Shown here one piece after another: positions 35,314 through 43,446 of a DNA stretch of 64,000 nucleotides; position 1 is the stretch's first letter; each line of letters opens with the position of its first letter. The notes below the pieces were generated by a model. It did not search any database. It was not told the DNA's origin and was given only the letters and a program-made list of their open reading frames with translations. The translations under genes were made by a program, and so were the position numbers. Source of the DNA: CAZCSK01 sp964501265 (GTDB lineage: Bacteria > Actinomycetota > CADDZG01 > JAHWKV01); NCBI GenBank assembly GCA_964501265.1, contig CAZCSK010000001.1, forward strand, positions 62,001 through 126,000, in the 5' to 3' direction.

Positions 35314-36042
35314 ATGAAGCTTTCTGTGGTCATCCCGGTCTTTAACGAGGAACGGACGCTGGACGAGATCCTCGCCCGCGTTGACGCCGATCCAGTCGAC
35401 AAGGAGATCATCCTCGTCGACGACGCCTCAACCGACGGGAGCAGAGATCGCCTAAAGGAAATCGAACGAACCAAGGGCAACGTCATTGTTCTCTACCACG
35501 ACCGCAATATGGGGAAAGGGGCGGCGCTGCGGACCGGGTTCGAAGCGGCGAGCGGTGATGTAATTGTTATCCAGGACGCCGACCTCGAGTACGATCCGCG
35601 GGACTATGCAACGCTTCTGCAGCCGATAATAGAGGGGAAGGCGGACGTGGTTTTCGGTTCGCGGTTCCTCGGCGGCCCCCACCGAGTCTTCTTCTTCTGG
35701 CACTACCTCGGCAACAGGTTTGTGACATTGCTATGCAATGTATTCAGCAATCTAAACTTGTCGGACATGATGACTTGCTACAAGGTATTCCGGCGTGAAG
35801 TGATAAATGACATCACGCTGCGGTCCAATCGGTTCGGTTTCGAGCCGGAGTTCACCATCAAGGTCGCCAAAAGAGGCTACCGAATCTATGAAGTTCCCAT
35901 CAGTTACGCAGGGCGCAGTTACGAGGAAGGAAAGAAGATCACCTGGAAGGACGCTTTCAGGGTAACTTGGACGATCTTTCGAACGGCTTTGTTCGACCGC
36001 GCACCTGGGGTAAAGAGGCGGTCGTACCTGGGAGGCTCTTAA
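35314..36042 (+). CDS. Glycosyltransferase family 2, dolichol-phosphate-mannose-synthase-like
   Basis: 242 residues from the ATG at 35314 (MKLSVVIPVFNEERTL), which marks the true GT-A start; a frame open back to 35155 is not conserved-looking. Motifs: VDDASTDGS, QDADLEYDP (metal-binding DAD), GSRFLGG, and a C-terminal TCYKVFRREV with EPEFTIKVAKRGYRIYEVPISY. Such enzymes transfer a sugar from a nucleotide donor to polyprenyl phosphate or start a glycan. First gene of the + strand polysaccharide operon, divergent from the EF-hand gene across 261 bases (35053-35313), where I see no gene or clear element. Confidence 0.88.
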   Translation: MKLSVVIPVFNEERTLDEILARVDADPVDKEIILVDDASTDGSRDRLKEIERTKGNVIVLYHDRNMGKGAALRTGFEAASGDVIVIQDADLEYDPRDYATLLQPIIEGKADVVFGSRFLGGPHRVFFFWHYLGNRFVTLLCNVFSNLNLSDMMTCYKVFRREVINDITLRSNRFGFEPEFTIKVAKRGYRIYEVPISYAGRSYEEGKKITWKDAFRVTWTIFRTALFDRAPGVKRRSYLGGS

Positions 36043-36051
36043 GGTTCACGG

Positions 36052-36840
36052 ATGCAATATTTAGAGAGCTCGCGCCTGTCCCAGATATGGGCCGCAAGAC
36101 AACTCCTTAAGAACCTCACCGTACGCGAACTAAAGATTCGCTATAAGCGGTCGGCGCTTGGATTCCTGTGGAGCCTGCTGAACCCTCTTCTAATGATGGC
36201 CGTCTTCACGCTGGTCTTTGGGGTCGCCTTCGACATCGGCATTAAGGACTTCCCCATTTTCTTCCTTGTTGGCTACTTGCCTTGGTCGTTCTTTCAGGCT
36301 TGCGTTCAGGTTTCGACCGGCATCATCGTGGGTAACGCAAACCTTGTTAATAAGGTCTACTTTCCCAGAGAAACACTGCCCCTCGCCGTTGTTTTGAGCC
36401 AGCTTGTGCACTTCGTGCTCGCGATGGGGGTTCTGTTCGTCGCTCTAGCGGTCAAGGGGTACGCCTTCCTTCCTTACCTTCCCAGCCTGTTACTTGCGAT
36501 TGTCTTGCTCGTTGGACTTTCGACGGGGATATCGATGCTGATGGCCGCAGCGAACACAAAGCTGCGGGACATCCAAGAGTTTCTCAACGTTTTGTTTCTC
36601 GTCTGGTTCTACATGACTCCGGTGATCTACCCCCTTGACCGGATTCCCGCAAGATTTAGATGGATTATTGAGTTAAATCCCATGACGCAGATCGTCGAGA
36701 TAGTGCGCGACAGCCTGTACAGGCTCACCTATCCATCTTGGCAGCGGATCGCAGCAGCCACGGCGGCGGCAATCGTATCTATGATCGTTGGCTTCGTGGT
36801 GTTCGGACGGCTCGCCGACGACTTCGCCAAAGAGGTTTGA
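36052..36840 (+). CDS. ABC-2 type polysaccharide export permease (Wzm-like)
   Basis: 262 residues, six predicted membrane segments. The N-terminal cytosolic helix carries LTVRELKIRYKRSALGFLWS, the hallmark of Wzm/TagG permeases. PWSFFQACV and YMTPVIYPLDRIP also match the family. With the ATP-binding protein just downstream it forms the inner-membrane exporter for an undecaprenyl-linked glycan. It starts nine bases after the GT2 stop, so it is part of one operon. Confidence 0.92.
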   Translation: MQYLESSRLSQIWAARQLLKNLTVRELKIRYKRSALGFLWSLLNPLLMMAVFTLVFGVAFDIGIKDFPIFFLVGYLPWSFFQACVQVSTGIIVGNANLVNKVYFPRETLPLAVVLSQLVHFVLAMGVLFVALAVKGYAFLPYLPSLLLAIVLLVGLSTGISMLMAAANTKLRDIQEFLNVLFLVWFYMTPVIYPLDRIPARFRWIIELNPMTQIVEIVRDSLYRLTYPSWQRIAAATAAAIVSMIVGFVVFGRLADDFAKEV

Positions 36841-38044
36841 GCTGACCCTTCCAATAGGCGCTGTTTCGGTCCGAGACGTCTCGATGAACTTTCGGATCTA
36901 CCACGATCGCGCTATAGGAATTAGGGACCGACTAGTTGGAAGACGGCGAAAACGGCCGGAGGAATTCCTAGCCCTTCGCAACGTCAATATCGAAGTGCAG
37001 CCTGGCGAAACGGTGGCCCTCATCGGCCCCAACGGATCGGGCAAGTCGACACTGCTCAAGTGCATCGCCCGTATCATGAAGCCCACCAGCGGAGAGATCC
37101 TTTTGAGCGGACAGACCGCAGCCCTGCTAGAGCTAGGCGCTGGATTTCATGGCGATCTAACGGGCCGGGAAAACGTGTATCTGAATGCGTCGATCCTGGG
37201 TTTTGCTCGCAAACGCGTAGATGAGATTTTCGACGAGATAGTGGCATTCGCTGAGCTCGAAGATTTCATCGATACGCCGGTTCGCAATTACTCGTCAGGC
37301 ATGTATGTGCGACTGGGTTTCGCTGTGGCGGTCAATCTGTCCCCCGAAATATTTTTGGTCGATGAGGTTCTTGCGGTTGGGGATGCTCGCTTTCAGCAGA
37401 GGTGCTTCGATCGCATTCGCCAGCTTCAACGTTCGGGTACTACTATCGTTCTGGTCACTCATGATCTCGACGCAGCCGCCAACATCTGCCGGACTGCCGT
37501 GCTGCTGAACAAGGGCGAAGTGGTCAAAACAGGAGTAAGCCATCTAGTCGTGGACGCCTATAGGGATCTGGTCGCCGAAAGCGGAGTGCATGAACCTACC
37601 GGCTGGACTGGAGGACCCGTACACGGAAGTGGGGAGATGACCGTAACCAACGTCCGGCTCGAATCTAACGGAGATGACCCCTTGTTGAATTCCGGTGATG
37701 AGTTCGCCATTTGTTTCGATGTTGAGACCCACGTGGCTGTCGAGGACCCCGTCTTCGGGATGATCATTCGAGGGGTTGACGGAACTTACTTGTTCGACAC
37801 CAACACCCTCTGGCGGCACCAAGCTACCGGCCGATTCGACAAGGGCCAACGCTCGACTGTGAGATTCGAGCTGAAGGCCAACATCCTTTCTGGGCTTTAC
37901 CTAGTCACTGTGGCTGCATCAAACTCAGATGGCCGGAGCCCTTACGACTGGCATACCGACGCCCTCGCCTTCGAAGTCCGGGGGCCGGCCCACTCGGCTG
38001 GAGTGGCGGATTTGGGTGCGCATATCAGTGTAAGGAGCACTTGA
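36788..38044 (+). CDS. ABC polysaccharide export ATPase with C-terminal glycan-recognition domain (Wzt-like)
   Basis: 418 residues as drawn from the ATG at 36788, but the first 18 residues are read through the permease 3' end. A CTG at 36842, six bases after GAGG and directly behind the permease stop, is better placed and would give 400 residues. Walker A is GPNGSGKST (80-88), signature NYSSGM, Walker B IFLVDEVLAVGD. LLELGAGFHGDLTGRENVYLN is diagnostic of Wzt. The C-terminal about 130 residues form a beta-sandwich-like domain (from MTVTNVRLES, with YLFDTNTLW) as in Wzt proteins that recognise a modified chain end. The methyltransferase next door could provide that cap. Confidence 0.9.
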   Translation: MASWCSDGSPTTSPKRFELTLPIGAVSVRDVSMNFRIYHDRAIGIRDRLVGRRRKRPEEFLALRNVNIEVQPGETVALIGPNGSGKSTLLKCIARIMKPTSGEILLSGQTAALLELGAGFHGDLTGRENVYLNASILGFARKRVDEIFDEIVAFAELEDFIDTPVRNYSSGMYVRLGFAVAVNLSPEIFLVDEVLAVGDARFQQRCFDRIRQLQRSGTTIVLVTHDLDAAANICRTAVLLNKGEVVKTGVSHLVVDAYRDLVAESGVHEPTGWTGGPVHGSGEMTVTNVRLESNGDDPLLNSGDEFAICFDVETHVAVEDPVFGMIIRGVDGTYLFDTNTLWRHQATGRFDKGQRSTVRFELKANILSGLYLVTVAASNSDGRSPYDWHTDALAFEVRGPAHSAGVADLGAHISVRST

Positions 38045-38045
38045 A

Positions 38046-38903
38046 ATGAGCGATAAGGAAAATTTCGAGAGCGACTACTACGCGTCGAGGTCCTTCGATG
38101 AGCAGCACTTGCGCAAAGTGCGTTCTCACTACTTGAAGTTCTTCAACGGCCGTCGATTCCTCGTTGAACTCGGATGTGGCCGCGGAGAGTTCTTGAAAGA
38201 CTCCACCGAAATAGTCGATCGCGCGCTTGGAATCGACATTGAGCCCGCAATGGCCGAGGCTGCAAGAGAGCGCGGACTGGAGGTACACGAAGGCGACGCT
38301 CTCTCTTACCTGCGAGAAACCGCCGACCGACCTGACGCCGTGTTCGCAGCACACCTCGTGGAACACTTCAGCGTCGACGACACCTTTGAGCTGCTACGCG
38401 CGGCGGCCAACATCATGGAACCCGGCGGAGTCGTCGTGCTCGTGACCCCAAACCCATACTGTCTGGCGGTCATGCTGAGTGACTTCTGGAGCGACCCCAC
38501 CCATGTCCGCCCCTACACAACGGCTCTGCTCGAGTTCCTTGTCAAACAAGCCGGCTTCGTCGTCATTGAATCGGGTGCGAATCCACTCGACGTACCCGGG
38601 CCTCCGCCGGAGTTGATCGTACCCGAGACGATGGAGGGATGGGGCCCCCTAGAAACCCATCCTCTTCCGGATCTACCGGAGTACAAAGGCTCCATAAGCC
38701 GCAGAGTTGATGAGAGGCTCGAATTCCTTCTACAACGAACCAACGATATCAACCAAACTTTCGCCGCCGTCACAGAAGCCATCCAACGCCGAGTCGATGA
38801 GCTGCGACACCAAACTCATCTGGCGACCATCGGGGTCAACAACGCACTGAAATACCTCTACGGCCCTAACGAGATATACATCGCCGCAGAGCGCCCCGCT
38901 TGA
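38046..38903 (+). CDS. SAM-dependent methyltransferase, possible chain-capping enzyme
   Basis: 285 residues. Class I fold with motif I FLVELGCGRGEFL (38-50), acidic motif II LGIDIEPAMAE, HLVEHFS and EPGGVVVLVTPNP. The C-terminal 90 residues contain a heptad-like helical part (RRVDERLEFLLQRTNDINQ and QRRVDELRHQ), suggesting a coiled coil for oligomerisation or membrane recruitment. Its place after a Wzt with C-terminal domain suggests terminal methylation of the glycan, by analogy with WbdD/Wzt systems; this is inference. One base separates it from the Wzt stop. Confidence 0.82.
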   Translation: MSDKENFESDYYASRSFDEQHLRKVRSHYLKFFNGRRFLVELGCGRGEFLKDSTEIVDRALGIDIEPAMAEAARERGLEVHEGDALSYLRETADRPDAVFAAHLVEHFSVDDTFELLRAAANIMEPGGVVVLVTPNPYCLAVMLSDFWSDPTHVRPYTTALLEFLVKQAGFVVIESGANPLDVPGPPPELIVPETMEGWGPLETHPLPDLPEYKGSISRRVDERLEFLLQRTNDINQTFAAVTEAIQRRVDELRHQTHLATIGVNNALKYLYGPNEIYIAAERPA

Positions 38904-40243
38904 GTCCCCGGGTCCGCGTGGTCGTTCTTAACTACAACGGCGGCGACTTTATCCTTCGATGTCTTGAGCATCTGACGCTCATCGAGTGGCCGACGGACAG
39001 ACTCGAAATCGTCGTGGTCGACAACGCCTCCAGCGACGGCAGCCCATCCCGGATCAAAGCGCGCTTCCCCGACATCGCCGTCCGCGATGCCGGAGGGAAC
39101 CTCGGGTTCGCGGGCGGCAACAATGTTGGGCTACAGGATCTGGCTGACATCGATTACGTCGCTCTCCTCAACAACGACGCCTTTGTGGAAGCAAACTGGC
39201 TCGCGCCGCTTGTGAGGGAGTTGGAAAAGGATCCGGGCCTGGGTGCCGTCAACTCGAAGATCGTGTTTTCGTATTCATACGCCGACCTAGCGATCACTTC
39301 CGAAACCTTCACCCCTTCAGAAGGGGACGGACGGTCGCTCGGACTCCGGATAAGCGGGGTCCGCGTGGATGGAGAGGACCGCTTTCGCAAGGCACATTTC
39401 GTCGAGGGATTCTACGGACCCGAGCATGGCGGGAAAGAAGAAGTCGACTTTCAGTGGACGGGTGCCAAAGCCTTGCTCCGCATCCCAGTCACTCCGGGCC
39501 GGACTGAGTCTGAGTGCGAGCTGCGAGTCGCCGCCGAACGTACCAAGGCAGTTGGATTCTCCACTGAGGACGGATCACGGGAGTACGAAGTTACGCCGAC
39601 TCCGACCTGGGTCAAAGTTCCTCTCCCCAAACGCGCGCACGATGTGATCAATAACGTCGGTTCCGAGCTTGTCGTGAGGGGTTACGGGGGCGACCGCGGT
39701 TTTCTTGCGCGCGACGTTGGACAGTTCGAGGAACCGGCTGAAGTCTTCGCGTGGTGCGGTTGCAGCGCTTTATTCAGGAAGGCTTATCTGGAAGATGTGG
39801 GGTTGTTCGATGAACATCTCTTCCTTTATTACGAGGACTTTGACCTGTCTTGGCGCGGACGCCGAAGAGGCTGGCGTTATCTCTACGTTCCCGATTCAGT
39901 CGTCCGGCACTTTCACACGGCAACAAGCCAGGAGAACTCGCCGCTCTTCCAGCACTTCGTTCATCGCAACAGGATGCTCGTACTCATCAAGAACGCGCCA
40001 GCTTCGCTAGCTCTTCAGGCGATCACTGCCTACGTTTGGACCACGATCATTCATGCAATCAACGAGATTCTCCTACCGACAATCAAGGGTCGCAGGCCCT
40101 CACCAGGAACCACACAGCGAAGGTTGCGGGCCTTCGCATCTTTCATTCGCCTCGTGCCGTGGGCGCTTCGGGAACGGATGCGTATCTCCCGAACCGCAAG
40201 AGTCAGCGCGGCGAAGTTGATGGAATGGGTCGTCGAGAGATGA
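38900..40243 (+). CDS. Glycosyltransferase family 2 with inserted accessory domain
   Basis: 447 residues from a TTG at 38900 that overlaps the previous stop (TTGA). GT-A core: VVVLNYNGGDFILRCL, VVVDNASSDGS, GNLGFAGGNNVGL and LLNNDAFVE (metal site), then FAWCGCSALFRKAYL and YYEDFDLSWRGRRRGW at the end, as in rhamnosyltransferase-type GT2s. Between residues about 122 and 283 lies an insertion with TFTPSEGDGRSLGLRISGVR, GFYGPE and FQWTGAKALLRIPV. Motifs of this insertion recur in the two following GT4 enzymes. It is probably a beta-sandwich that binds sugar or partner proteins. Confidence 0.85.
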   Translation: MSPRVRVVVLNYNGGDFILRCLEHLTLIEWPTDRLEIVVVDNASSDGSPSRIKARFPDIAVRDAGGNLGFAGGNNVGLQDLADIDYVALLNNDAFVEANWLAPLVRELEKDPGLGAVNSKIVFSYSYADLAITSETFTPSEGDGRSLGLRISGVRVDGEDRFRKAHFVEGFYGPEHGGKEEVDFQWTGAKALLRIPVTPGRTESECELRVAAERTKAVGFSTEDGSREYEVTPTPTWVKVPLPKRAHDVINNVGSELVVRGYGGDRGFLARDVGQFEEPAEVFAWCGCSALFRKAYLEDVGLFDEHLFLYYEDFDLSWRGRRRGWRYLYVPDSVVRHFHTATSQENSPLFQHFVHRNRMLVLIKNAPASLALQAITAYVWTTIIHAINEILLPTIKGRRPSPGTTQRRLRAFASFIRLVPWALRERMRISRTARVSAAKLMEWVVER

Positions 40244-41787
40244 AGGTCGCGGTTTACGACCGCTACTGGGGCACCGCCGGAGGAGGAGAAAAGGTGGCGG
40301 GAGGGGCAGCTCAGGTTCTATCGGACGAACATGAAGTCTTCCTACTTGGAAATGAACCGATCGATTTACAAACTCTGCAAGAAAGACTCAACCTCGACCT
40401 TCGTCGTGTTCAGACCCACATCTTTGACGACACCGGAAGCGGAGCTTTGACGGCCGCAACCGAAAAGTACGACCTGCTGATCAATTGCTCTCACTTAAGC
40501 GCCGATCCGTGCGGCGCGGCCCGCGGCATCTACTATGTCCACTTCCCGACACCCTTCGACCACCACATCGGCGCGCCGCAACGAGCCGCGGTAAAGCTCC
40601 TGCGCCCCTTCGTGAGACCGAGGGGGGTCACCTTGGATTGGGGAAATGGATTCCACCTGCCTGAACAGTTCCGCCTGCGGAGATATAGATGGACGTCCGA
40701 AAAGGCCTATCTAAAGATCAGCGCACCCGAGGGGCGGCGAGCGGAAATTCATCTGACGCTTGGGGCACACAAGCCCGCCGGGTTGGAACCCGCCTATGTG
40801 AATATCGATGTGGACGGCCGGATGGTGCGAGAACTCGAGGTGGGGCGCAAACCCATTCGTGTCGACCTCGAAACATATGGCCAGGGCGCAAACAAGCCGT
40901 CGGTAATCGGGATAACCAGCACTGTCTTCGTTCCAAGCGAGGTAGTTGGGGGATCAGACATGAGAAGGCTCGGCGTGCAGCTGCTCTCCGTTAGGGTCGG
41001 AGATGGGCTGGGCTCACGAATAGCGGCTGCCTACCCTCTACTCGCAACCCCACCGGTGTCCCTCGACTTCCTTTCCAGCTACGACCGGGTAGTTGCAAAC
41101 TCCGAGTTCACTCGCCGATGGGTCGCTATCCGGTGGGGCAGAGACAGCGATCTGCTGTATCCCCCCGTTACTGCCATCGAACCCGGACAGAAGTCGCCGG
41201 TCATCCTCTCCGTGGGACGTTTCTTCGACCGCAAACACGGCCACTCGAAGAAACAGTTGGAGCTTGTCCGCGCGTTCGCCACAATGCACCGCTCCGGCCT
41301 TCGGGGGTGGGAACTTCATTTGGCGGGTGGGGTCAGCGACGACCAGCGGGAGTACCTCCACAAGATTGAGCGCGAAGCACACGGGCTGCCGGTTCACATC
41401 CACATCGATGCCTCCGGCACGCAGCTGCGAGAGCTCTACTCGAGGGCCAGCATCTTCTGGCATGCGACCGGATTGGGAGAAACCGCAGAGCGCACTCCTC
41501 ATCTTATGGAGCACTTCGGGATATCAACCGTGGAGGCGATGTCTGCCGGAGCGGTGCCCGTTGTGATCGCGAAGGGTGGGCAGCCGGAGATCGTGCAAGA
41601 GGGCGTGAGTGGATTCTTGTTCGCAGATCTTGAGGAACTCGTTGCGAAGACACACCGGATCATCGAAGACCCAGACATGACGCAGCGCGTGTCGTCAGGC
41701 GCCAGAGCACGATCTGCCGAGTTCAACATCGAACATTTCGGCGCGCGCTTGAAGGGAATCATCGACCAGATCATCATGTCGGCGTGA
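40240..41787 (+). CDS. Glycosyltransferase family 4 with central accessory domain, tandem copy 1
   Basis: 515 residues from the ATG at 40240 (ATGA overlap with the GT2). N-terminal MKVAVYDRYWGTAGGGEKVA is the GT-B start with the glycine-rich loop. A central segment (about 133-255) carries GFHLPEQ, YRWTSE, VDVDG-like strands and TVFVPSEVVGGSDMRRLG. The C-terminal half has ILSVGRFFDRKHGHSKKQLE and EHFGISTVEAMSAGAVPVVI, the GT4 donor-binding EX7E region. A close paralogue follows, so the two probably add related sugars in the same chain. Confidence 0.87.
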   Translation: MKVAVYDRYWGTAGGGEKVAGGAAQVLSDEHEVFLLGNEPIDLQTLQERLNLDLRRVQTHIFDDTGSGALTAATEKYDLLINCSHLSADPCGAARGIYYVHFPTPFDHHIGAPQRAAVKLLRPFVRPRGVTLDWGNGFHLPEQFRLRRYRWTSEKAYLKISAPEGRRAEIHLTLGAHKPAGLEPAYVNIDVDGRMVRELEVGRKPIRVDLETYGQGANKPSVIGITSTVFVPSEVVGGSDMRRLGVQLLSVRVGDGLGSRIAAAYPLLATPPVSLDFLSSYDRVVANSEFTRRWVAIRWGRDSDLLYPPVTAIEPGQKSPVILSVGRFFDRKHGHSKKQLELVRAFATMHRSGLRGWELHLAGGVSDDQREYLHKIEREAHGLPVHIHIDASGTQLRELYSRASIFWHATGLGETAERTPHLMEHFGISTVEAMSAGAVPVVIAKGGQPEIVQEGVSGFLFADLEELVAKTHRIIEDPDMTQRVSSGARARSAEFNIEHFGARLKGIIDQIIMSA

Positions 41788-43406
41788 AGATCGCCGTCTA
41801 CAACCGCTACTGGCAGACCCTCGGAGGAGGCGAACGGTACACCGGTTCCGTGGCCCAGGCGCTCGCGGCAAAACATGACGTGACCTTGCTCACCAACGAT
41901 CCCCTGGACCTCGAACTCATCAGCGAACGCCTTGACCTCGACCTTTCGGGGGTTCGCGTCCAACAGATCACCGATGCAGGACGACTGGCACTAAAGCGCG
42001 CCACCGAAAGCTTCGACCTTTTTGTCAACTGCTCCCATCTGAGTGAAGATGCCAACGGAGCGCGTCGTGGGATCAAGATGGTCCAGTTTCCGACTGCTCA
42101 TCTAACTTTCCTCCAGCACCTAAACATCAGGCTTTTGGGGCGCTTCGTAAGATCACGTCAGGCACGTCTGGAATGGGGGGTTGGTTTCTATCCACCCGAA
42201 GGAAACTTGCTCAGAGCCTATCGCTGGACCAGCAGCGAGAGAGTCGTATTAAGGGTCTTCGCGCCGCTGGACGAAGAAACTGAGCTGTCGCTACTTATAG
42301 GTTCGCGGCCTAAGGATGCAGGTTCGGATTCGATCAAAGTCGAAGTCGACGGGGTCAATCTGGCAATGGTCCCTTGGAGTTTCACGGGTGGGACGCGCGT
42401 CCGCGTTTCGGTGCGCGGCCTTGGGCTGGATTCGCCCGTCGAGGTGATCCTTCGTAGCGACACTTTTGTTCCAGCGGAGATTGGCCTGGGAAATGACATA
42501 CGCAGACTTGGGTTTCCCTTGCTGTCGGTCAGAGTTGGTAAGCGAATCACCGGAAATCCGCGTTTCAAAGACCTAGCGTCGTTCGCGGCCCCCAGACCTG
42601 TCGAGGCCATCGACGGCGCGCTTGGTACTGTCGGACTCAGGCTCGGATGGCAATACCCCTACCTTCGCGAGCCCAAACCAAATCTCGGCGACCATCTGGA
42701 TACCTACGACCGGGTCGTCTCCATTTCGGAGTTCACCCGGAAGTGGGTCAAGATTCGATGGGATCGCGATAGTGACATCCTCTATCCGGCGGTTCCCCAG
42801 ATTCCGGGGAGAGCCAAGGAGAACATCATCCTGTCAGTGGGAAGGTTCTTCGATCGCAAGCACGGACACTCGAAGAAACAACTCGACATGGTGCGCGCAT
42901 TCAGATCGATGATCGAAAGGGGCCTCGGCGGATGGGAACTGCATCTTTGCGGGGGCGTTAGCCCTGAGCAAGTTGAATACCTGGATCGTGTACGCGAAGA
43001 GGCGGAGGGGCTTCCAATTCGTATCCACGTGGACGTTTCCGGAGAGGTTCTGAAGGACCTTTATTCGCGCGCAGCGATCTATTGGCATGCCACCGGATTA
43101 GGTGAGAAGGAATCGAAAGACCCACACCTGTTCGAACACTTTGGAATAACTACCGTCGAAGCGATGTCCGCGGGGGCGGTGCCGGTCGTGATTGGGAAGG
43201 CAGGTCAAATTGAGATCGTGACAGACGGGGTGGACGGCTTTCACTTCCAGAATCTCGGAGAGTTAGTCGGCAAGACAATGCGATTGATCCAAGATGAGGC
43301 GCTCCGCAGATCGTTATCACAGGCCGCGATCCATCGAGCGAAGGATTTTGCCATCGAGCGCTTTTCCGAGCGACTCGAAGAGATCGTGCAACAAGTAGTC
43401 GGGTAA
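41784..43406 (+). CDS. Glycosyltransferase family 4 with central accessory domain, tandem copy 2
   Basis: 540 residues from a GTG at 41784 overlapping the previous stop (GTGA). Paralogue of the preceding gene: MKIAVYNRYWQTLGGGERY, GFYPPEG, YRWTSS, TFVPAEIGLGNDIRRLG, SVGRFFDRKHGHSKKQLD and HFGITTVEAMSAGAVPVVI align in order. It carries an extra segment (about 255-300) absent from copy 1. Cytosolic, probably acting on the same lipid-linked glycan before export by Wzm/Wzt. Confidence 0.87.
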   Translation: MKIAVYNRYWQTLGGGERYTGSVAQALAAKHDVTLLTNDPLDLELISERLDLDLSGVRVQQITDAGRLALKRATESFDLFVNCSHLSEDANGARRGIKMVQFPTAHLTFLQHLNIRLLGRFVRSRQARLEWGVGFYPPEGNLLRAYRWTSSERVVLRVFAPLDEETELSLLIGSRPKDAGSDSIKVEVDGVNLAMVPWSFTGGTRVRVSVRGLGLDSPVEVILRSDTFVPAEIGLGNDIRRLGFPLLSVRVGKRITGNPRFKDLASFAAPRPVEAIDGALGTVGLRLGWQYPYLREPKPNLGDHLDTYDRVVSISEFTRKWVKIRWDRDSDILYPAVPQIPGRAKENIILSVGRFFDRKHGHSKKQLDMVRAFRSMIERGLGGWELHLCGGVSPEQVEYLDRVREEAEGLPIRIHVDVSGEVLKDLYSRAAIYWHATGLGEKESKDPHLFEHFGITTVEAMSAGAVPVVIGKAGQIEIVTDGVDGFHFQNLGELVGKTMRLIQDEALRRSLSQAAIHRAKDFAIERFSERLEEIVQQVVG

Positions 43407-43446
43407 AATCCGATAGCTTGACCGCGTAACGGAAGAAGATAGTGGA

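Noticed and set aside
35121..35486. 121-codon minus-strand frame in the divergent region before the GT2
   Set aside because: Overlaps the conserved GT2 start in antisense and has a serine/arginine-rich product without features.
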